Of a stretch of 64,000 bases of DNA, positions 22,141-35,746 are shown in pieces. The notes under the pieces are model-generated. The model was given only the letters and a program-made list of their open reading frames with translations. It was not told where the DNA came from and did no database searches. Source of the DNA: Benincasa hispida. Its lineage: Eukaryota; Streptophyta; Magnoliopsida; Cucurbitales; Cucurbitaceae. Within the stretch, counting starts at the first letter, position 1. Every line of letters begins with the position of its first letter. Position numbers and translations under genes: made by a program. The stretch is from contig NC_052357.1 of NCBI RefSeq assembly GCF_009727055.1, positions 3,522,654 through 3,586,653 on the forward strand, in the 5' to 3' direction.

Positions 22141-22689
22141 TATGTACACCCTAGCTAGAAGTTCACCAAGTTCACTCAGGATTTGAGATTCATGGTTATC
22201 TATGGTCATCCTAGTGAAGTGGAAGGTCTCAGTCATGAAACGGAAGTAATATGACAAGACAATTAAACACTTTCGAGGTCAGGTCTTACAACATCTTTGT
22301 ATAGGACGCCCCCCGCTTGCATTCCACTACACGAATGATCAGGATCAGACCATCTGTGACAAGTCACAAACATTTGTAAACAATTCCACAAAGCGGGTCG
22401 CGTCCGTTAGTGTTACCAGGATAAGGTTTCCCTCCTATATCCATATACTACAGACTATTTTGGTTGTCACTTAAGACATGATCCACTTGTATGTCATCAT
22501 TACATACATGATTAAGTACATAAAGACAACCAGGAATATTAAGTTTATTAGTTATGGTAAAATAAAAAAAATCTAAATGTGCAAAGTCAATAAGTGAAGT
22601 AAATATCACACATATAACTATACATCACAAGTTCTTACAAAGTTTGTTTTACAAACTACATGACACGAGACTTTAGGCACAAATCCCAA
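22141..22689 (-). repeat. Copia element C, 3' LTR tail
   Basis: Closely similar to 10960-11475 (the right part of LTR B), ending 'gcacaaatcccaata'. The left part of the LTR is missing. On its right it is joined directly to gag sequence, so the polypurine tract and all of pol are deleted. Confidence 0.8.
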
Positions 22690-23000
22690 TAGTTGTCATC
22701 CATCCTTTTGTGCTGAAAAGTAAGAACTAACGTTCAAACAAATTCTTGTAACAAGTACATGGTCTCGCATGCAATGACCATGTTCTCAATCCTTTTGGCC
22801 AAAATATCAGGTATGCTAGCCAAAATGTGAATTTGGGCCAATGAATTAGCCTTCATCAAACACCTCATATATATTATTAAACACTTCGCGGTGCCATCAA
22901 GGGTCAGGAATTGAGGACATTCCTCAACTATGACAAATTCTAGGTCGTTTACCACGAAATATGTTTTACAAGACTCTTTCCACTATATGTAATCGGTCAA
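22690..23000 (-). pseudogene. Copia element C, gag fragment
   Basis: The minus-strand frame at 22734-22955 contains ECPQFLTLDGTAKC, MKANSLAQIHILASIPDIL and AKRIENMVIA. This matches element A at 9150-9330. It is the only coding part left of element C. Confidence 0.75.
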
Positions 23001-24607
23001 ATAAAAGGCTTTAAACGGAAATACAAACAAGTTGCTGAAAACAAAACACATTGACCTACGTTAGGTTTAAAGCAAATACCAGTTAAAAAACATATAAACA
23101 TCCAATAAGGTTTAGCAAAACTAACATGAGCCTATGTGAGATCAGTTTCGTAATGACGCTTCAAAGGTTAGGACAAAAGCCGTCGAAGGGAGGTCAATTA
23201 TCCCTTCTCTAAATGAGAAATTCTTAACCAGCATTAACAACCATAACAACTCTTGCTCCTATAACGACTAGCCATCATTGATTTGGTCAAGAGATTATTA
23301 ACTTACTTAACAACCTCCCATAAGTGTGACCCGCCATTATAGGTCCTAGAGATCTTCCCCAAGCAGCCAATCCGAAGGGAAAAAATCCGATTGGGGCAAA
23401 ACCTAAACCGACCCTATCCATTTCTGGAGTTCACCTTGATCTTGACCAACTGCACAAAACCCATCCAAAGAGGGACGCTCCCAAGGTGCCACGAGGGAGT
23501 ACAGGATGATCTCACGATGTGAAACAATGACAGAGACCGTAAGACATGTTAACATACACCCTTCACCCACTTACTATAAACACTCTCTCCGTCCACCTTG
23601 ATATTGACTCATGCAAACACCATCCGAAAGAGGATGCTCCCAGGGCACCACGAGGCCAAGCATGAATCTCACAGCGTGAACATTCAGGGAGAAACGTGAG
23701 TGGATTCATTGACATATCAGATACATCTCTTCCTCCACTGAGTGTTTTATAACCTAGGGTTTAGTTTACTTAGAAGAAACACGGTTAATAATTTTAACTA
23801 AGTGACTTTTAGGTTTGCCCAAGAATAACTTTTACCTTGGATAGTTGAAACAATTTTTTATCATCATCCATTAAACTCTTTAACGAAGTCTTTGACCAAC
23901 TATCACATGCTTGTAGAAAATCTATCTAATTCACCTTTCCAGGTAGGTTCCCAGGTAGGGGTTTTCCGTTTCCGTCAGCTTAAAAACCCCAGCCTAGACA
24001 GAACCCGCCATAGACAAAAGGTCGCTTATAGATAGATTTAATACAATTTCAATCTTTTATGCCAATCAATTTAATCCTATTAAACCGATTTAAAAAGATT
24101 AAAACTAGGTTACTAATCCCATTAGAACCTCTGAACTTAAGTCTATCTCAATCCCATTTTAAAACCCTTTTAAAACATGAGTTCACCCTAAGTCTGCATG
24201 CAACTCTTTCTTATCGATTTTAGTTCTAATTTCCTTTATAACACTTATAACGGAAACAACCAAAATCAATCACAACATAAAGTAGACACATACAAGGCAT
24301 TCATAACTTTTAAAACAGCCTAAATGTCATGCTCCATGCATTGTTCATTCATTTCTACCTTTTTATATAACACTTAAACAAACAAGCAACGAACCAAGCA
24401 AAAACATGCTTCCATTCACCCTTATACTATAACACTTATAATACAAAGATGATGCATGATAATGCTTACTGCATGAACAAATATAACTCTTATATTTCAT
24501 GATGCATGCACATGCTCTCTTGTAATTTCTTCATGAAATATTATAGCACTTATAATACATGATGCATGAACAATTGCACAACCTAAGGTGGGTTTCAAAT
24601 CTATGTC
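23001..24607 (-). repeat. Copia element C, leader part 1
   Basis: Leader like that of element B, including two copies of the 'gctccca(a/g)gg...ccacgag' block at about 23460-23500 and 23627-23660, then 'ctagacagaacccgccatagacaaaagg' type sequence and repeated 'aacacttataata' stretches. Non-coding. It is split by the insertion at 24608. Confidence 0.7.
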
Positions 24608-26495
24608 GAATCTCAGCTAACCCGTTATTTTGCATTAATTATGCGTTCAATGTTCTATTTTTGTAGCCAATGTAGGAAATGAATGCAAACGCGAAAATCG
24701 GACCATCGCATAGAAAACCGCATGCGAAGAAACACTCCATCGCAAGGCAAATGCATCGATCAACGCATGGATGTTGCAGTAATCAGCCGTATGCGTCTAT
24801 CGCATGGGAGTTGCGCTCGTCAAGTAATTGCGGTCATCATGTAGAGTTGCGATGTTAACTGAATACGGCCATTGAATAATTGCAGCTACGCGACAATGCA
24901 TTCTAATAGGATCAACGCAAGGTAGGTGGAATGAACACATCAACGCATCTACCTCGAGAAAATCCAAAGCTGATGTTAACATTTCATCTACCACGCCGTT
25001 AGTGGCAGAGGTTCAGAAAAGGACTAACGCGTCGAACGTCAGACTCAGAGCAATCCAATTAATGCTGTCAGCGACCCAAGCTCTATAAATAGAAGCCGAT
25101 GAGCTGAAATTCATTTTATCCAAGGTTTTCGCCTGAGGTTCGCCTGGGGCGGATCCTTGTGATCTAGACAAACTGCATGAGAAGACACTGAGAGATCTTC
25201 ACCTCTTTCATCCATTCCGAGTGGCGACCGGAGCCTTCGACCAGAGCTAGATCTTGAGAGAGTCAGCTGCTCCGCCCATCCATGGCACCACCGCAGCCTT
25301 AACACGCATCTACTGGAAGCAAAGTTTTTCTTCCAGCTGATCATTTCTTTTTCCTTTCTTTTTCTGTATTGTATTGTATGACATTTTGGAATTAAGAAAT
25401 TAATACAATGTGTTTTCAATGCATTTCTCTATTCCTTCGACTTCATCTCCATCTTCTTGCTTAGCATCTTTACTTTCATTACAACACTTAGTGGGAGTGC
25501 TTGGGTATTGCATACTTAGTCATGTGGATTAGGAATATGAAGCATGTAGCAACCCACCAAGAGGTGTGCATTGTGCGAGTATGTGAATAATCTTATTTGC
25601 TTAGTATGAAGCTGCTGCAATGCCTGTTTATGGGCTAACGCATTGCTTGTCTATGAGTGAAATAAGCAATAATCAACTGCCCGAGAGGGTAAGTGATTGG
25701 ATGCATTAAGCAAGGCATGCATTGTTCTTTAGGGATAGTAACAATCTTAGGTCAGCAAAGTTTATGCGATTGTCTTGTATTATGTATGCTTCATTCGTCC
25801 ATTAGGGATACTCGAGAGGGTAGTCTAAGGACATGATCTAGGCTTGGGAAGGTCAGGTCAGAATCTAGGCTTTCATGCATTTTGCATCATCGCATAGGAC
25901 AAGAGTAGAGACTTAGGAATAAGCTCTATGGACACTTTTTCATTCAACACATGCGTCCTAGAATTAAGAGCACCGCATTTCCATTGGAAAATGACTTGTC
26001 GTGTATGGTTGTAGCATGATTGCATGGATTGCATCGACTAGGGTTGCCCTTGCGATCACTCTTAAGTTTTGCAATGAAAACATCTCCGCATTTTATCAAT
26101 TTTCCACACATTTATTTCATGTCAAGGTTTGTCACATCTCTACCTTTCATGCACATTCTAATTGCGTTGTCTGTTAGATAGTAGTAGGAGTAGGATTAAC
26201 ATAGCAACATCCCCTCCATTCTTTTATTTAAACAGCCGCATGCACATCACCGCAAACATATAGCTACAAGTCCCTGTGTTTGACCTCAGATTACCCGAGA
26301 AACTTACGTTCATGTTGTACTTAGCGTGAACGCAAGAAAACTTGTGGCAGGATGCATGGTCATCGCATACATTCGTTAACGCATTTTTCATTCCAACGCA
26401 TGACTATCAATGCATATCTTAGGAACATGCATCGCATAACGCGTCCAAGGGAAGTTGGTTGTCAAGTAAAATTGACTTCCAATTTCCCGTCATCA
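24608..26495 (+). mobile_element. 2 kb non-coding interspersed repeat, copy 2 (inserted in leader C)
   Basis: A plus-oriented relative of the repeat at 3945-6106, ending in the same cccgtcatca. Its first ~250 bp are missing relative to copy 1. A good TATA box is at 25084 (ctataaatag), about 50 bp before 'ggttttcgcctgagg'. The target is recognisable because the flanks, aligned to the uninterrupted leader at 42340-42400 (reversed), are adjacent there apart from about 20 bp. No coding capacity is visible. Confidence 0.65.
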
Positions 26496-27108
26496 ATAAA
26501 CACCATACATCTCATGTATAAAACAAAATGTTGAAGAACCGGGAAAAATTGCCTCAAATCCTCAAAAGTACAAGCTAACTATTACAAAACAAGGAGTCTC
26601 CAAGTCAAACAGGCGAACCAGGTCTTGAACCATCCGGGCGAAGCAATTCGTCTCCACTAATCATGTACCAAAATTCCCCGTGATCGTCTATATGAAAGAA
26701 TAAATGCTTTGCTCAATCGTTTACCTACGCTTCCAGAGTTAAACGATCGTTTAGCAACGATCGTGTACCTTTTACTATGTGATGAAGCATGAGGTATGCG
26801 ATCGTGCAGCGCATTCCGCAATGCAAGTCTTAGACAATCGTCTAAACGACAACAATGTGGCGAAGCACCATCGTCTAAACGATTACTGAGGGAGTGCCTT
26901 CGCATCATATACCACATAATCGTGTAGTCAATGACTATGCAATGAGCATGCTAACTACACGATCATTTAACGCATGCCTTTTTCTAAACGATGAGCATCA
27001 AATGCTCCCACTACGATTGTCTACCTCTAGCGTCTACGTGATCGGGCAACTAACACTATGCGATAGAGTAAACAATTTACCCCATTGTTTAGCATTAGCT
27101 AAATGATC
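26496..27108 (-). repeat. Copia element C, leader part 2 with CGATCG array
   Basis: Continues the leader with 'caccatacatctcatgtata', then an array of acgatcgt-type palindromes (26690-27108). Reversed, the same array and flanks lie at 41680-42270. At about 27108 the array passes without a primer-binding site into LTR sequence. Confidence 0.7.
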
Positions 27109-28588
27109 GTCTAGTCTCTCTAATGCTGTCTTTTAGTAAATCTAATTTACTTGACAGACTTTCCATAAGTATTTTTCGAGAATGGATATTCTCAATTCAA
27201 CTACTTCTAAAATTAGGAAAACATTTTTCCTTTTATATTACAATTACTAGGAAACTACCAATAACCTCCCACTCAATTGGTTATTAGAAAAAAAGAGATA
27301 ATTATCCATTAATTAATATAATTATAAATATACATGATAACCAGCTTACCATAGTATATTTATAACCTATAGTTTTAATATTTCATTTCATGAAACATAT
27401 AAACCATAGCTTTTTTTCTTTTCCATGGTCCTTAATGTAAATCTCATTTACATTAATCCTCCACTTGGTGTATCTCATACATCATATCGATCATATCATA
27501 TATAATCAAAATACCTCTTGTCAATTTGAACATTTCAAATCAACACCAAGAACTGATTTTCAACTTAAATCCATTGAGCTACCAAGGGGACCTTATGGAC
27601 CTGTAGCTCGAAGCTCCAACAATACGTGAATAACTGACTAAACTCTTTAGTCACGAGATCCACCATCCATTAACTGTCAGGCACTCCATTAAATACCAAC
27701 AACTGAACTCTCTTTACTACAGATATATTATGTGTCTATGTTAACCAATCAACAGCACGATAACCCTTCATAGATTGCTCGTAAGTACAGCTAGGCCAAT
27801 AACCGTTATGCCCCTATAGTTATATTTAACTCCTTAAGTACCACTGATACCTCTAATGAACATAAGTCATAGTCCTACAATGACTGAATCCTCTCTTCCA
27901 AAGAGAAGCTGTGGCCACTATGTTCAAGCCTCGGAATCAGCACTTAAGGGAGCAATCTATCTACTTACCCCTACTTCGGGGAATGAGTGAATTCCATCTT
28001 CTGTAACTGAGTTCCTAGCTCCCAAATCAGACAAGTCCCTAAAAGGTAGGCATGTTGAGTTGGCAATTTGGCCACTCTCACCCATACTAATCAAAGAACC
28101 GTCAAAGGTAGGAGTTCCCAAAACACTCAGGATTGAGGTCATGTCACCTATGGTCATTTAGGTGAGATATAAGTCTCCAGTATCAACGACGTTATATACA
28201 GAGTCTAGTCATCTCGTGGTCTGGTCTTATACAAACTCTTTGTGTAGGACACTCTCGCTCGCATGTCTCCACATGAATGGTTAAGATCTACCATCTGTAG
28301 TAGTTCAAAACACTTGTAAATCTCTACAAAGCGGGTCGTATCCATAGTATCACCAGGATCAGGTATCCGTCCTTAATCCTTATACTATAGACCTATTTAG
28401 GTTATTACTTAACGCATGATCCACTTGTATATCTCATATACATGCTTAAGTTTACATACAATAACCATGGAGTTTTGTTTATTGGATATAAGTAAATGCC
28501 ATAATGAAATAACTCTTATTTTATTCATAACATTATGTATATATTACAAATAGCGAGATTCCGAAAGAATTAGAACATCAATCCCTAT
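27109..28588 (-). repeat. Copia element C, 5' LTR (terminus and primer site lost)
   Basis: Matches LTR 35752-37774 from its array rightward, with 'accaataacctcccactcaattgg' (27257), 'ccaaggggaccttatggacct' near 27570, the 'gttcccaaaacactcagg' block, and the end atcaatccctata. The LTR portion normally lying between the array and the primer-binding site is absent. Confidence 0.8.
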
Positions 28589-30574
28589 AACACTAAATTT
28601 AGAATTTTGAAGAGTTGTTCATCATCCCTAATACAAACCAAATTCACAAATAACTAGAATTCACAAAATGTAGTTCATTGTCAATTAGTTCTAAAATCAA
28701 TGCAATAACCAGAATTCAGAAAGATAGGCAATAACTAAAATTCAAAAATATATAGTTCTAAAATCAAGGTTGAGATTAAGATTTCGGTTCAAGTTGAGAT
28801 TGAGATTTCAATTGAAAAATCTTGAGGTCGAAGCTTGGAGCAGTATCCATCATTAATTTTTCTATTGTCGTCCTCTATAGGGAGTTCTTCTTCTTCATCT
28901 TTTCTTTCTTATTATCTATTTCCTTTTTTGTTGTTTTCAGTGTCTTTTTGGTCTCTCTGGTCTCTTATTCTGAACATAAAGATGTTTATCTTCTGCCACC
29001 TTTGGTCTGAACTTTTTATACTTTCCCCTCTCTTCAAAAATATGCTTCCCATTTTGTTTTCTTTTTTCCTTTTCTTTCAATATCTTCATTCTTTTCCACA
29101 TTAGTATCTTCTTCAATTTGCTCTTCCTGCTCAACTTGCTTGTCCTCAATTTTCTCTTCCTCTACTTGATGTTCCTCATGTTTCACTTCTTCATGGATTT
29201 GTTGCAAAAAAAAAAAAAATTGTGAAGTTCAAAAGAAGATCACTATCATAGCATTACTGATAGACAATGATAGTTGTCTATCACTGTCTATCAGTGATAG
29301 TTTTGTATATATATACATTTTTCGTTTTTCTCACTTCTATGCTTTGACCTTCTTTCTCTTTCTGTATTCCCTTTTTATTCAAGTTCTTCTTCTTCTTCAA
29401 TCAAAATTTCTTCTTCAACTTCTTGTTCTTGAACTTCAATTTCTTGTCCATCAACTTCAAAATCCTGCAAGCATATGATAGAAAGTAAGAAAATTCTAAA
29501 CTTAAGAAACTTAAGAAAGTTCTAAGATAGACACTGATAGACTATTATCAGCATCTATCACCGATACACACTGATAGAAATGTCTATCACTGATAGATTC
29601 CTTACAAGATAAATTTCTATCAGTTTCTATCACTGAAAGACACTGATAGAAATCTATCAGTGTCTATTAGTGATAGGTAATGATAGACTTCTATAATTGT
29701 CTAGTTATTTACCTTTTCCTTCTCATCATGATCAATTTCCTCTACATTTCCATCTTCAATCTCTTACAACAAAACAATATGATATTGAGAGAGTAAGTAA
29801 TTATAGACATCATTAAGCAAGGAAAGAAGTACCTTTAGAAATAAAGTCATCCTTTTATTTGAAATTAACTTGAGTATGCGTCCTATAGATAGGGTAAATA
29901 TGGCTAAAAAACACCAAGAGGTGAGTTCTTTATTCTATGAATTAATGGCATGAATGCATAATTTATGCATCACTTAGGAAAATGTTATTAACCTTTCTCA
30001 ACTCTGTCTTATCAATTGATTTTTCCTTCATTTCCACGCATGCTGCTTAATTTTGTTTGTATTTTTCATCATTATCTTCACTTCTATCATTCCACAGATC
30101 ATAACACACTCGATGCATCATCACTCACTACCATTTGTAATCAACCCATTACTTTAGTTATATCTCATTCGCCACATTAATTAAGAATTTGTCGCATTAA
30201 GATCATTCATCAAGGTCAAACACATTTTTAGTCTATAGTCCCTGTGTTCGACTCTAGACTCACTAGGAACTCTATTTGGACTCATACTTGGGTCTAAGTA
30301 GAGAAAACATTACATTTAACATAGATAATTCATTGCATTTAGCAACCAAGGCATAGCATAAGGCATTCATTGAATTGTTAACAATCGCTAAATTCACCAA
30401 CCATTTTCAGTGCAACAATTCGTAAAAGATAGTGATAGTGTTCAGTCAGTGGTCTATCAAATTGCTTGTTATAAAACAACAATATCATGCCAACTATAAT
30501 ACTCGATTCCAGTAATAAGTTTGATAGATAATGATAGATTTCTATCACTATCCATCATTATTATCCTATGATAG
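28589..30574. other. Intergenic DNA with palindromic TCTATCA minisatellites
   Basis: No gene is seen. T-rich low-complexity DNA occupies 28850-29180. Minisatellites made of 'gatagacactgatag' and its reverse complement occur at about 29245-29310 and 29520-29700, with scattered copies at 30430-30600. Around 30235-30320 there is a block (agtccctgtgttcgac, then actcactagg) similar to one inside the 2 kb repeats, which suggests the tail of another old retroelement. Confidence 0.55.
29520..29700. repeat. TCTATCA palindromic minisatellite
   Basis: Repeated gatagacactgatag and ctatcagtgtctat units on both strands form overlapping inverted repeats. Related short clusters lie at 29245-29310, 32270-32365 and 51045-51145. 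Confidence 0.8.
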
Positions 30575-32175
30575 CTTATAGAAATACAAGCTATTATAGA
30601 ATTTTACTTAGAATTATGAGGGTTGATGAGCAGAATATGCGTTGATATTGATAAGAATTCATGTGGAAAAATGATCTTGCATCGATCAGCGCTGAAAATT
30701 TCCGCTAACTCTATATCATGTTTTATCTTGAGTCAAAATGCCTATTTTTGTAATTATCGTAGGAATCAATCGTATGCATTGATCCCAGACCATCACGAAG
30801 TTGATCGCATGCATTGATTTTCATGAAGACCAGTTCATCACATGAGATTCCACAGCTACGGCGATAGCCACGATGGAAAGATGATCGCAAAGTGGGTGGG
30901 ATGCGTTGATACTCCAGAAGAAACAATCATGAACGCATACCTCGGAAATGTCAAAGAGATAAGGTCATGATGATATTTTACTTATCGCAACAAGGATGGC
31001 AGAGATTCAGCGCAGGATTACCAATGTTGTCGGCGTTTGAGGTCTATAAATAAAGCCTAGGAGCTCAAATTCAGGGCATCCGGGTCTCTGCCTTAGGCAG
31101 ATTCTTTTGATCATAGACGAGAGCATGAGCAGACAGTCTTTGAGAATTCTTCATTCCCACAACCCTTTCCGATTGACGACCGGAGTCTCATCGGAGATAG
31201 AGCTTGAGAGAGACTTCTCCACCGCCCATCCATGGCACCATCGGCAACCTTGACATACATCTGATGGAAGTAAGAGATTGCCTACATCTAGCCTTCCGCC
31301 TCTCTTCTTACTGCTGTATTGTATTAAATTTTAGCTTAAGACATTAATATATTTTGTAATCAATGCATCTCTTTAGTTCCTTCAACACCATCTTCATCAT
31401 ATTCTTCTCCTTTATCATCTTTTACTTTCATCATGATGAGTTAAGTGTAGATTGCTAAAGTTAACGCATACTCAATCATGCGGTATAGAGATATGACGCA
31501 TGTAGCAGACCACCGAGAGATGTGCTTTGTGCGAGTATCATGAGCCAATCCGATTTTCTTAGTGCAAAGCTATCACAATGCTTGTCTATGAGTAGAGTAG
31601 TTATAACCAACTGCCCGAGAAGGTAAGTAGTGAAACTCACTAAGCAAAGTAAGTAATGTTCCTAGAAATGGGAATAATCTGATGCTCAACGCAACCATGC
31701 ATTATATAGATATAACCATGTGACTAACCGCTAAGAGGTGTGCGATGCGTTAGTGTGGCAAGCTGGGATTGCCTTTGCGACCAACTTAAGACTTGGGAAA
31801 TTTTCTCCCCCAACCCTACTTCTTCATGCTTCTCATCACGCATCAACAATTGTCACATCTCTATCAATTCTCATAGTCAAACTTCATTTGCTTAGTCTGT
31901 TTAGCTAAGGGTAGGAGTAGCACATAGCTAATTAACTTATTTTTTTTTTTTTTTTTTATTCACCACCTCAAACACATTATTTATAAGCATCCTTTAGTTG
32001 CAAGTCCCTATGTTTGACCTCAGATCATTCCGAGAAACTTGCTTCTCGTTATACTTGGCGAGAGAGCAAGAAAAATTGTGGCAGAAACACGTGATCATCA
32101 CATACACCATTACCGCATATTCTTCTTATCAATGCATGATCAATGCATGACCATCTACGCATATTAAATCATCAT
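30575..32175 (+). mobile_element. 2 kb non-coding interspersed repeat, copy 3 (diverged)
   Basis: A diverged relative of copies 1 and 2. It has the start (ttacttagaattatga), a TATA box at 31044 (ctataaataa), the 'ccgcccatccatggcacca' block at 31223, the 'agtccct' block near 32004, and an end near aatcatcatcaa. Internal deletions and a long T run (about 31940-31957) shorten it to about 1.6 kb. It is non-coding. Confidence 0.6.
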
Positions 32176-34729
32176 CAAAACAAGAAGTATTTCCTTGCAA
32201 CATTCTGTCAACACAGCATATAGTTAATAAACAGAACATTGTTACAATAAAAAAATATATATAATGATAAAGAGTGGTAGAATACTATCATTATCTATCT
32301 TTAGTAGACAATGGTAGTGGTCTATCATTGTCTACTAATGATAGACAATGATTGAACACTATCACCTTCTATCACAAGTTCGTTTGTACCTTTAGTTTTA
32401 TTTTTCTTTCTTCTTCTTTTTAGTTTTTATTACTTTCTCCTTATTCTCAATTTCTATTTTCTTTGCTTTGCCTAATACATAGCATTTAATCATCTTCCTT
32501 TCGATCTTGTTTACTATTTGTTCACAAAATTTAGGTTTAATAAATATAACCACTGAACAAAAATTAGGTTTAATAACTAGGGCCACTGATAAATTAATGA
32601 GAAGAAAAGAAAAGAATTATAATCATGAAGAGTTGAGTGGTTGATTTGTTAAATCCTTATAAGATACAACGGCGACAGAGGTAGAAGAAAGAAGAAGATG
32701 ACGTAATAGCGTCGGCAGCGGAAGTAGAAGAAGAAGAAGAAATGCAAGAAGCAACGGTGGTGGAAGTAGAAGAAGAACAATAACAACAACGATAGTGAGG
32801 AATCCGAAGATTGGAACGATTGAAATGAAGGTGAACCGTTAGCATGCGTTGGTTGGAGGGAAAAATCGTGGGTTGCATGAGACGGGTCAACGTTAATCAC
32901 GGTTCATGCCACCGATGTGGATTTTGGATGCTTTTTCATGTGGGCTGGACTTTTTTGGTATTTCACTGGGCTGCAGTTGGGTTTCAATGAATTTGTGAAA
33001 TTTTGCTATAACTTGTAAATAGTTTGGCCCATTTTTCTATATTTAAAAAAGGCCCTTAAATTTAGCTATAATTAGATTGTGTTTCCTTTATAAAACATAA
33101 TAGATCATCTTTTATTTCTCAGTTCAAGGTTCTTGGTTCAAGTCTATGATTTGTAATTGTTTCTTCCTTTTATTATTTTATTTTTTTCATATATATATAT
33201 ATATACATAATATCTATAATACGCGTGCTTCTAAAAATATTTAGAACATGAATTTTGTTTGTGAAATTTCAATAATAAATGAATATAAATTTTATTAAAT
33301 TTAAATAATAAATATCTGACATAAGAATTAAAAATAATAAACTAGTTAATAATCAAAACTATAACTTATATATATATATATATATATTAGGTTAATTCAT
33401 TACAAATATAAAATGAGTTGCTCGTGTTTTTGGATCTTTGGAATACTTAGAGTATAAATTTACATATAAATTTTGAATCAATATACTTTTCATGGATGTA
33501 AAAATTGTAAATTTCTTACATGGAATTAAAAAGCGATAAAATAACAATATAAATCATCAACTACTTATGAATAATATTTCTAGGATTAATGGTTTTGCTG
33601 GCATGCTAGTGAGATTTAAAAGAATTTATTTTCGTCCTACATAAATAGCACAAATGTTATGTGTAGAGTAAATTTGAGAATAAATTGAAATAAAAAGTTA
33701 AATATATATAATACTAATACCTTTATTTTAGATCTTTTGAATTTATCAAAATTGATTATATTGCTCATCATTATTGTTGTCATGGGTAGTTCTCCTACCA
33801 CAATAAATAAATAAATAATGTTAAATTCAAACATATAAAAAGAGATAAAAAAAAATGGTTCGAACATATAAGTAATATATCTAAGATTCTAATAAAGTCG
33901 AAATATAGAAATCTAATCAGACATCTAACTAAAAATAAGAAAATAATAATAATATGAAATTTCACAAACTAACAAAAACTGAATGCTCGACATTTAAATT
34001 TTAAAATAACACAAATTTATAAATTTTTATTATGGTGGAAAAGAAAGACACTCCATTAATTGTGTCGCTACCAAAAGAAAAAATAAATAAATTTTACTAA
34101 ATAATTTGCTAGTTGAGAGAAGATCCAGTTGACAAATTGAAAACTAAAAGGTTTTTCGTAATTTCTCACAAACAATCCTGAAGTTTAAAGCCCTTTACAT
34201 AATTTCTCATAGTAATGAATGAAATTATGGCACCCTTTACGTTCCATGTCTTCTATAGTGTTGTCGTTCTTTGAAGTCTGAAGTCAATTCACAACTGCAC
34301 TATTTTTTAATCCAAAATAAACGTCATTGTTAATACTCCCTCTTAAACTTTATTTTTTACTTTCACATCCCTTCTTCTCTCCTTTCCCATTCAAACCCAT
34401 TTCTTTTTCTTCTCTAGTATCCCAATTTTTGTTTTTGTTTTTGTTTTTGTTTTTTTGTTTTTTGTTTTATTTTTTTTTTCTTCTTGTAATTTCTCTTGCT
34501 CATCTCTTCAAACAAAGAAAATTTAAAAAAATAATAAAGAGGATGAAACTAAAGTTCCTATATAATTGGAATTTAAATTTGAAAATGACCCAATATTTGT
34601 TGGTGATGGAAACAAATCTACTAAATTTTAAGATTTAAATAAACATACATTTTTGTCAGAGAAAAAAGTGTATGGATTATCAAGGCTTCATTCTTGCATG
34701 ATCCAATATTTTCTTTACGAGGAATGTTG
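32176..34729. other. AT-rich intergenic DNA with microsatellites
   Basis: No gene is supported. The segment holds a TCTATCA-type cluster (32270-32365), a GAA-rich microsatellite (about 32685-32785), TA runs near 33193-33206 and 33368-33385, and a T-rich tract at 34330-34490. Open frames here follow base composition only. Confidence 0.6.
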
Positions 34730-34734
34730 ACTTC
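34730..34734. other. Target-site duplication of copia element D (left)
   Basis: acttc immediately before the left LTR. The identical acttc follows the right LTR at 44584-44588. Confidence 0.85.
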
Positions 34735-34891
34735 TGTGAAAGATGTATTTATCAAGTATATCTTTACAAGGAACTGTACAAGGTATAAATACTGTATTAA
34801 CACCCTAAGAATAGAGCCTAACCAAATTAACCAAATCCTAAAGACTCTCCAAAGGAGACCTAGTATACATGAGACTTTGTATACATTCACA
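34735..34891 (-). repeat. Copia element D, 3' LTR (157 bp)
   Basis: Starts tgtgaaagatgtatttatca and ends atacattcaca. It is near-identical to the right LTR at 44426-44583. Next to it on the plus strand is ccctccctcaaactcaagg, the complement of a classic copia polypurine tract. This places the 3' end of the minus-strand element here. Confidence 0.9.
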
Positions 34892-35746
34892 CCCTCCCTC
34901 AAACTCAAGGTGGTAAGGTAGAAATCAACTTGAGTTTGTTAAGTAGTTGGAGAAAACAACCAGGAGGCAACGCTTTGGTGAGAATGTCGGTTGGTTGCTC
35001 AGCGGTGGAAATAGAGCGTAACATCAAAGTTTCGCTCAAGAGATGATGACAAACAAAGTGACAATCATTCTCAATATGTTTGGTGCGTTCTTGAAAAACA
35101 TCATTGTGAGCAATCTGAATGGCACTACGATTGTCACAGTGAAGTATAGTGGCAGACGACTGAGGAACTCCTATATCAGCAAGAAGCCAACGAAGCCACA
35201 AGAGTTCTGACGTAGCATCAACCAGAGCATGATATTCAGACTCCGTACTAGAACGAGAAACAACGTTTTATTTCTTACTGCGCCAAAAAATGAGAGAATC
35301 ACCAAGGTATAACCAATAACCGGAGGTAGAACACCCATCGGTAGGACCACCAACCCAATCAGCATCGGAATAGCTTGATAAAACCAGGGAAGACTAGGAA
35401 GAAAATTGAAGTCCATGCCCCAAAGTACCTTTGACATAACGGAGGATACAAAGAACAGCAGTAAAATGAATGGTCCGAAGGGCAGCCATGAACTGACTAA
35501 CAATGTGAACAACATATGCAATGTCAGGACGAGTGATTGTCAAATAAATAAGACTGCCGACAAGATGACAATAGAGACTGGTATCCTCAAGTGGAATTCC
35601 ATCAAACAGAGTCAAGCAAACATTGGGATTGACTAGTGTTGGAGCTGTAGCAAAGTCAGTAATACTAGAGCGCAACAAAAGATTCAAGGCATACTTTACT
35701 TGAGACAATGAATAGCTAGCAAAGCTCAATGATACTTCAAGGCCAA
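34892..35746 (-). pseudogene. Copia element D, RNase H and end of reverse transcriptase
   Basis: Minus-strand frames show HCDNRSAIQIAHNDVF (RNase H catalytic region) and DILTKALPP at 34905-35201. The RT/connection part at 35394-35746 has PLEDTSLYCHLVGSLIYLT and TRPDIAYVVHIVSQFM. A frameshift lies around 35394-35521. The reading continues beyond an inserted solo LTR at 37780. Confidence 0.85.

Noticed and set aside
24608..26495. Helitron interpretation of the 2 kb repeat
   Set aside because: No 5' TC or 3' CTRR end with a hairpin just before it could be placed at both copies. The visible ends are TGATGAC/GTCATCA.
28822..29149. Ser/Phe-rich and Lys-rich overlapping frames
   Set aside because: T-rich low complexity in intergenic DNA; no motif, no splice structure, no family resemblance.
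32649..32900. Two overlapping Phe/Ser-rich minus-strand frames
   Set aside because: They are produced by a GAA microsatellite on the plus strand.
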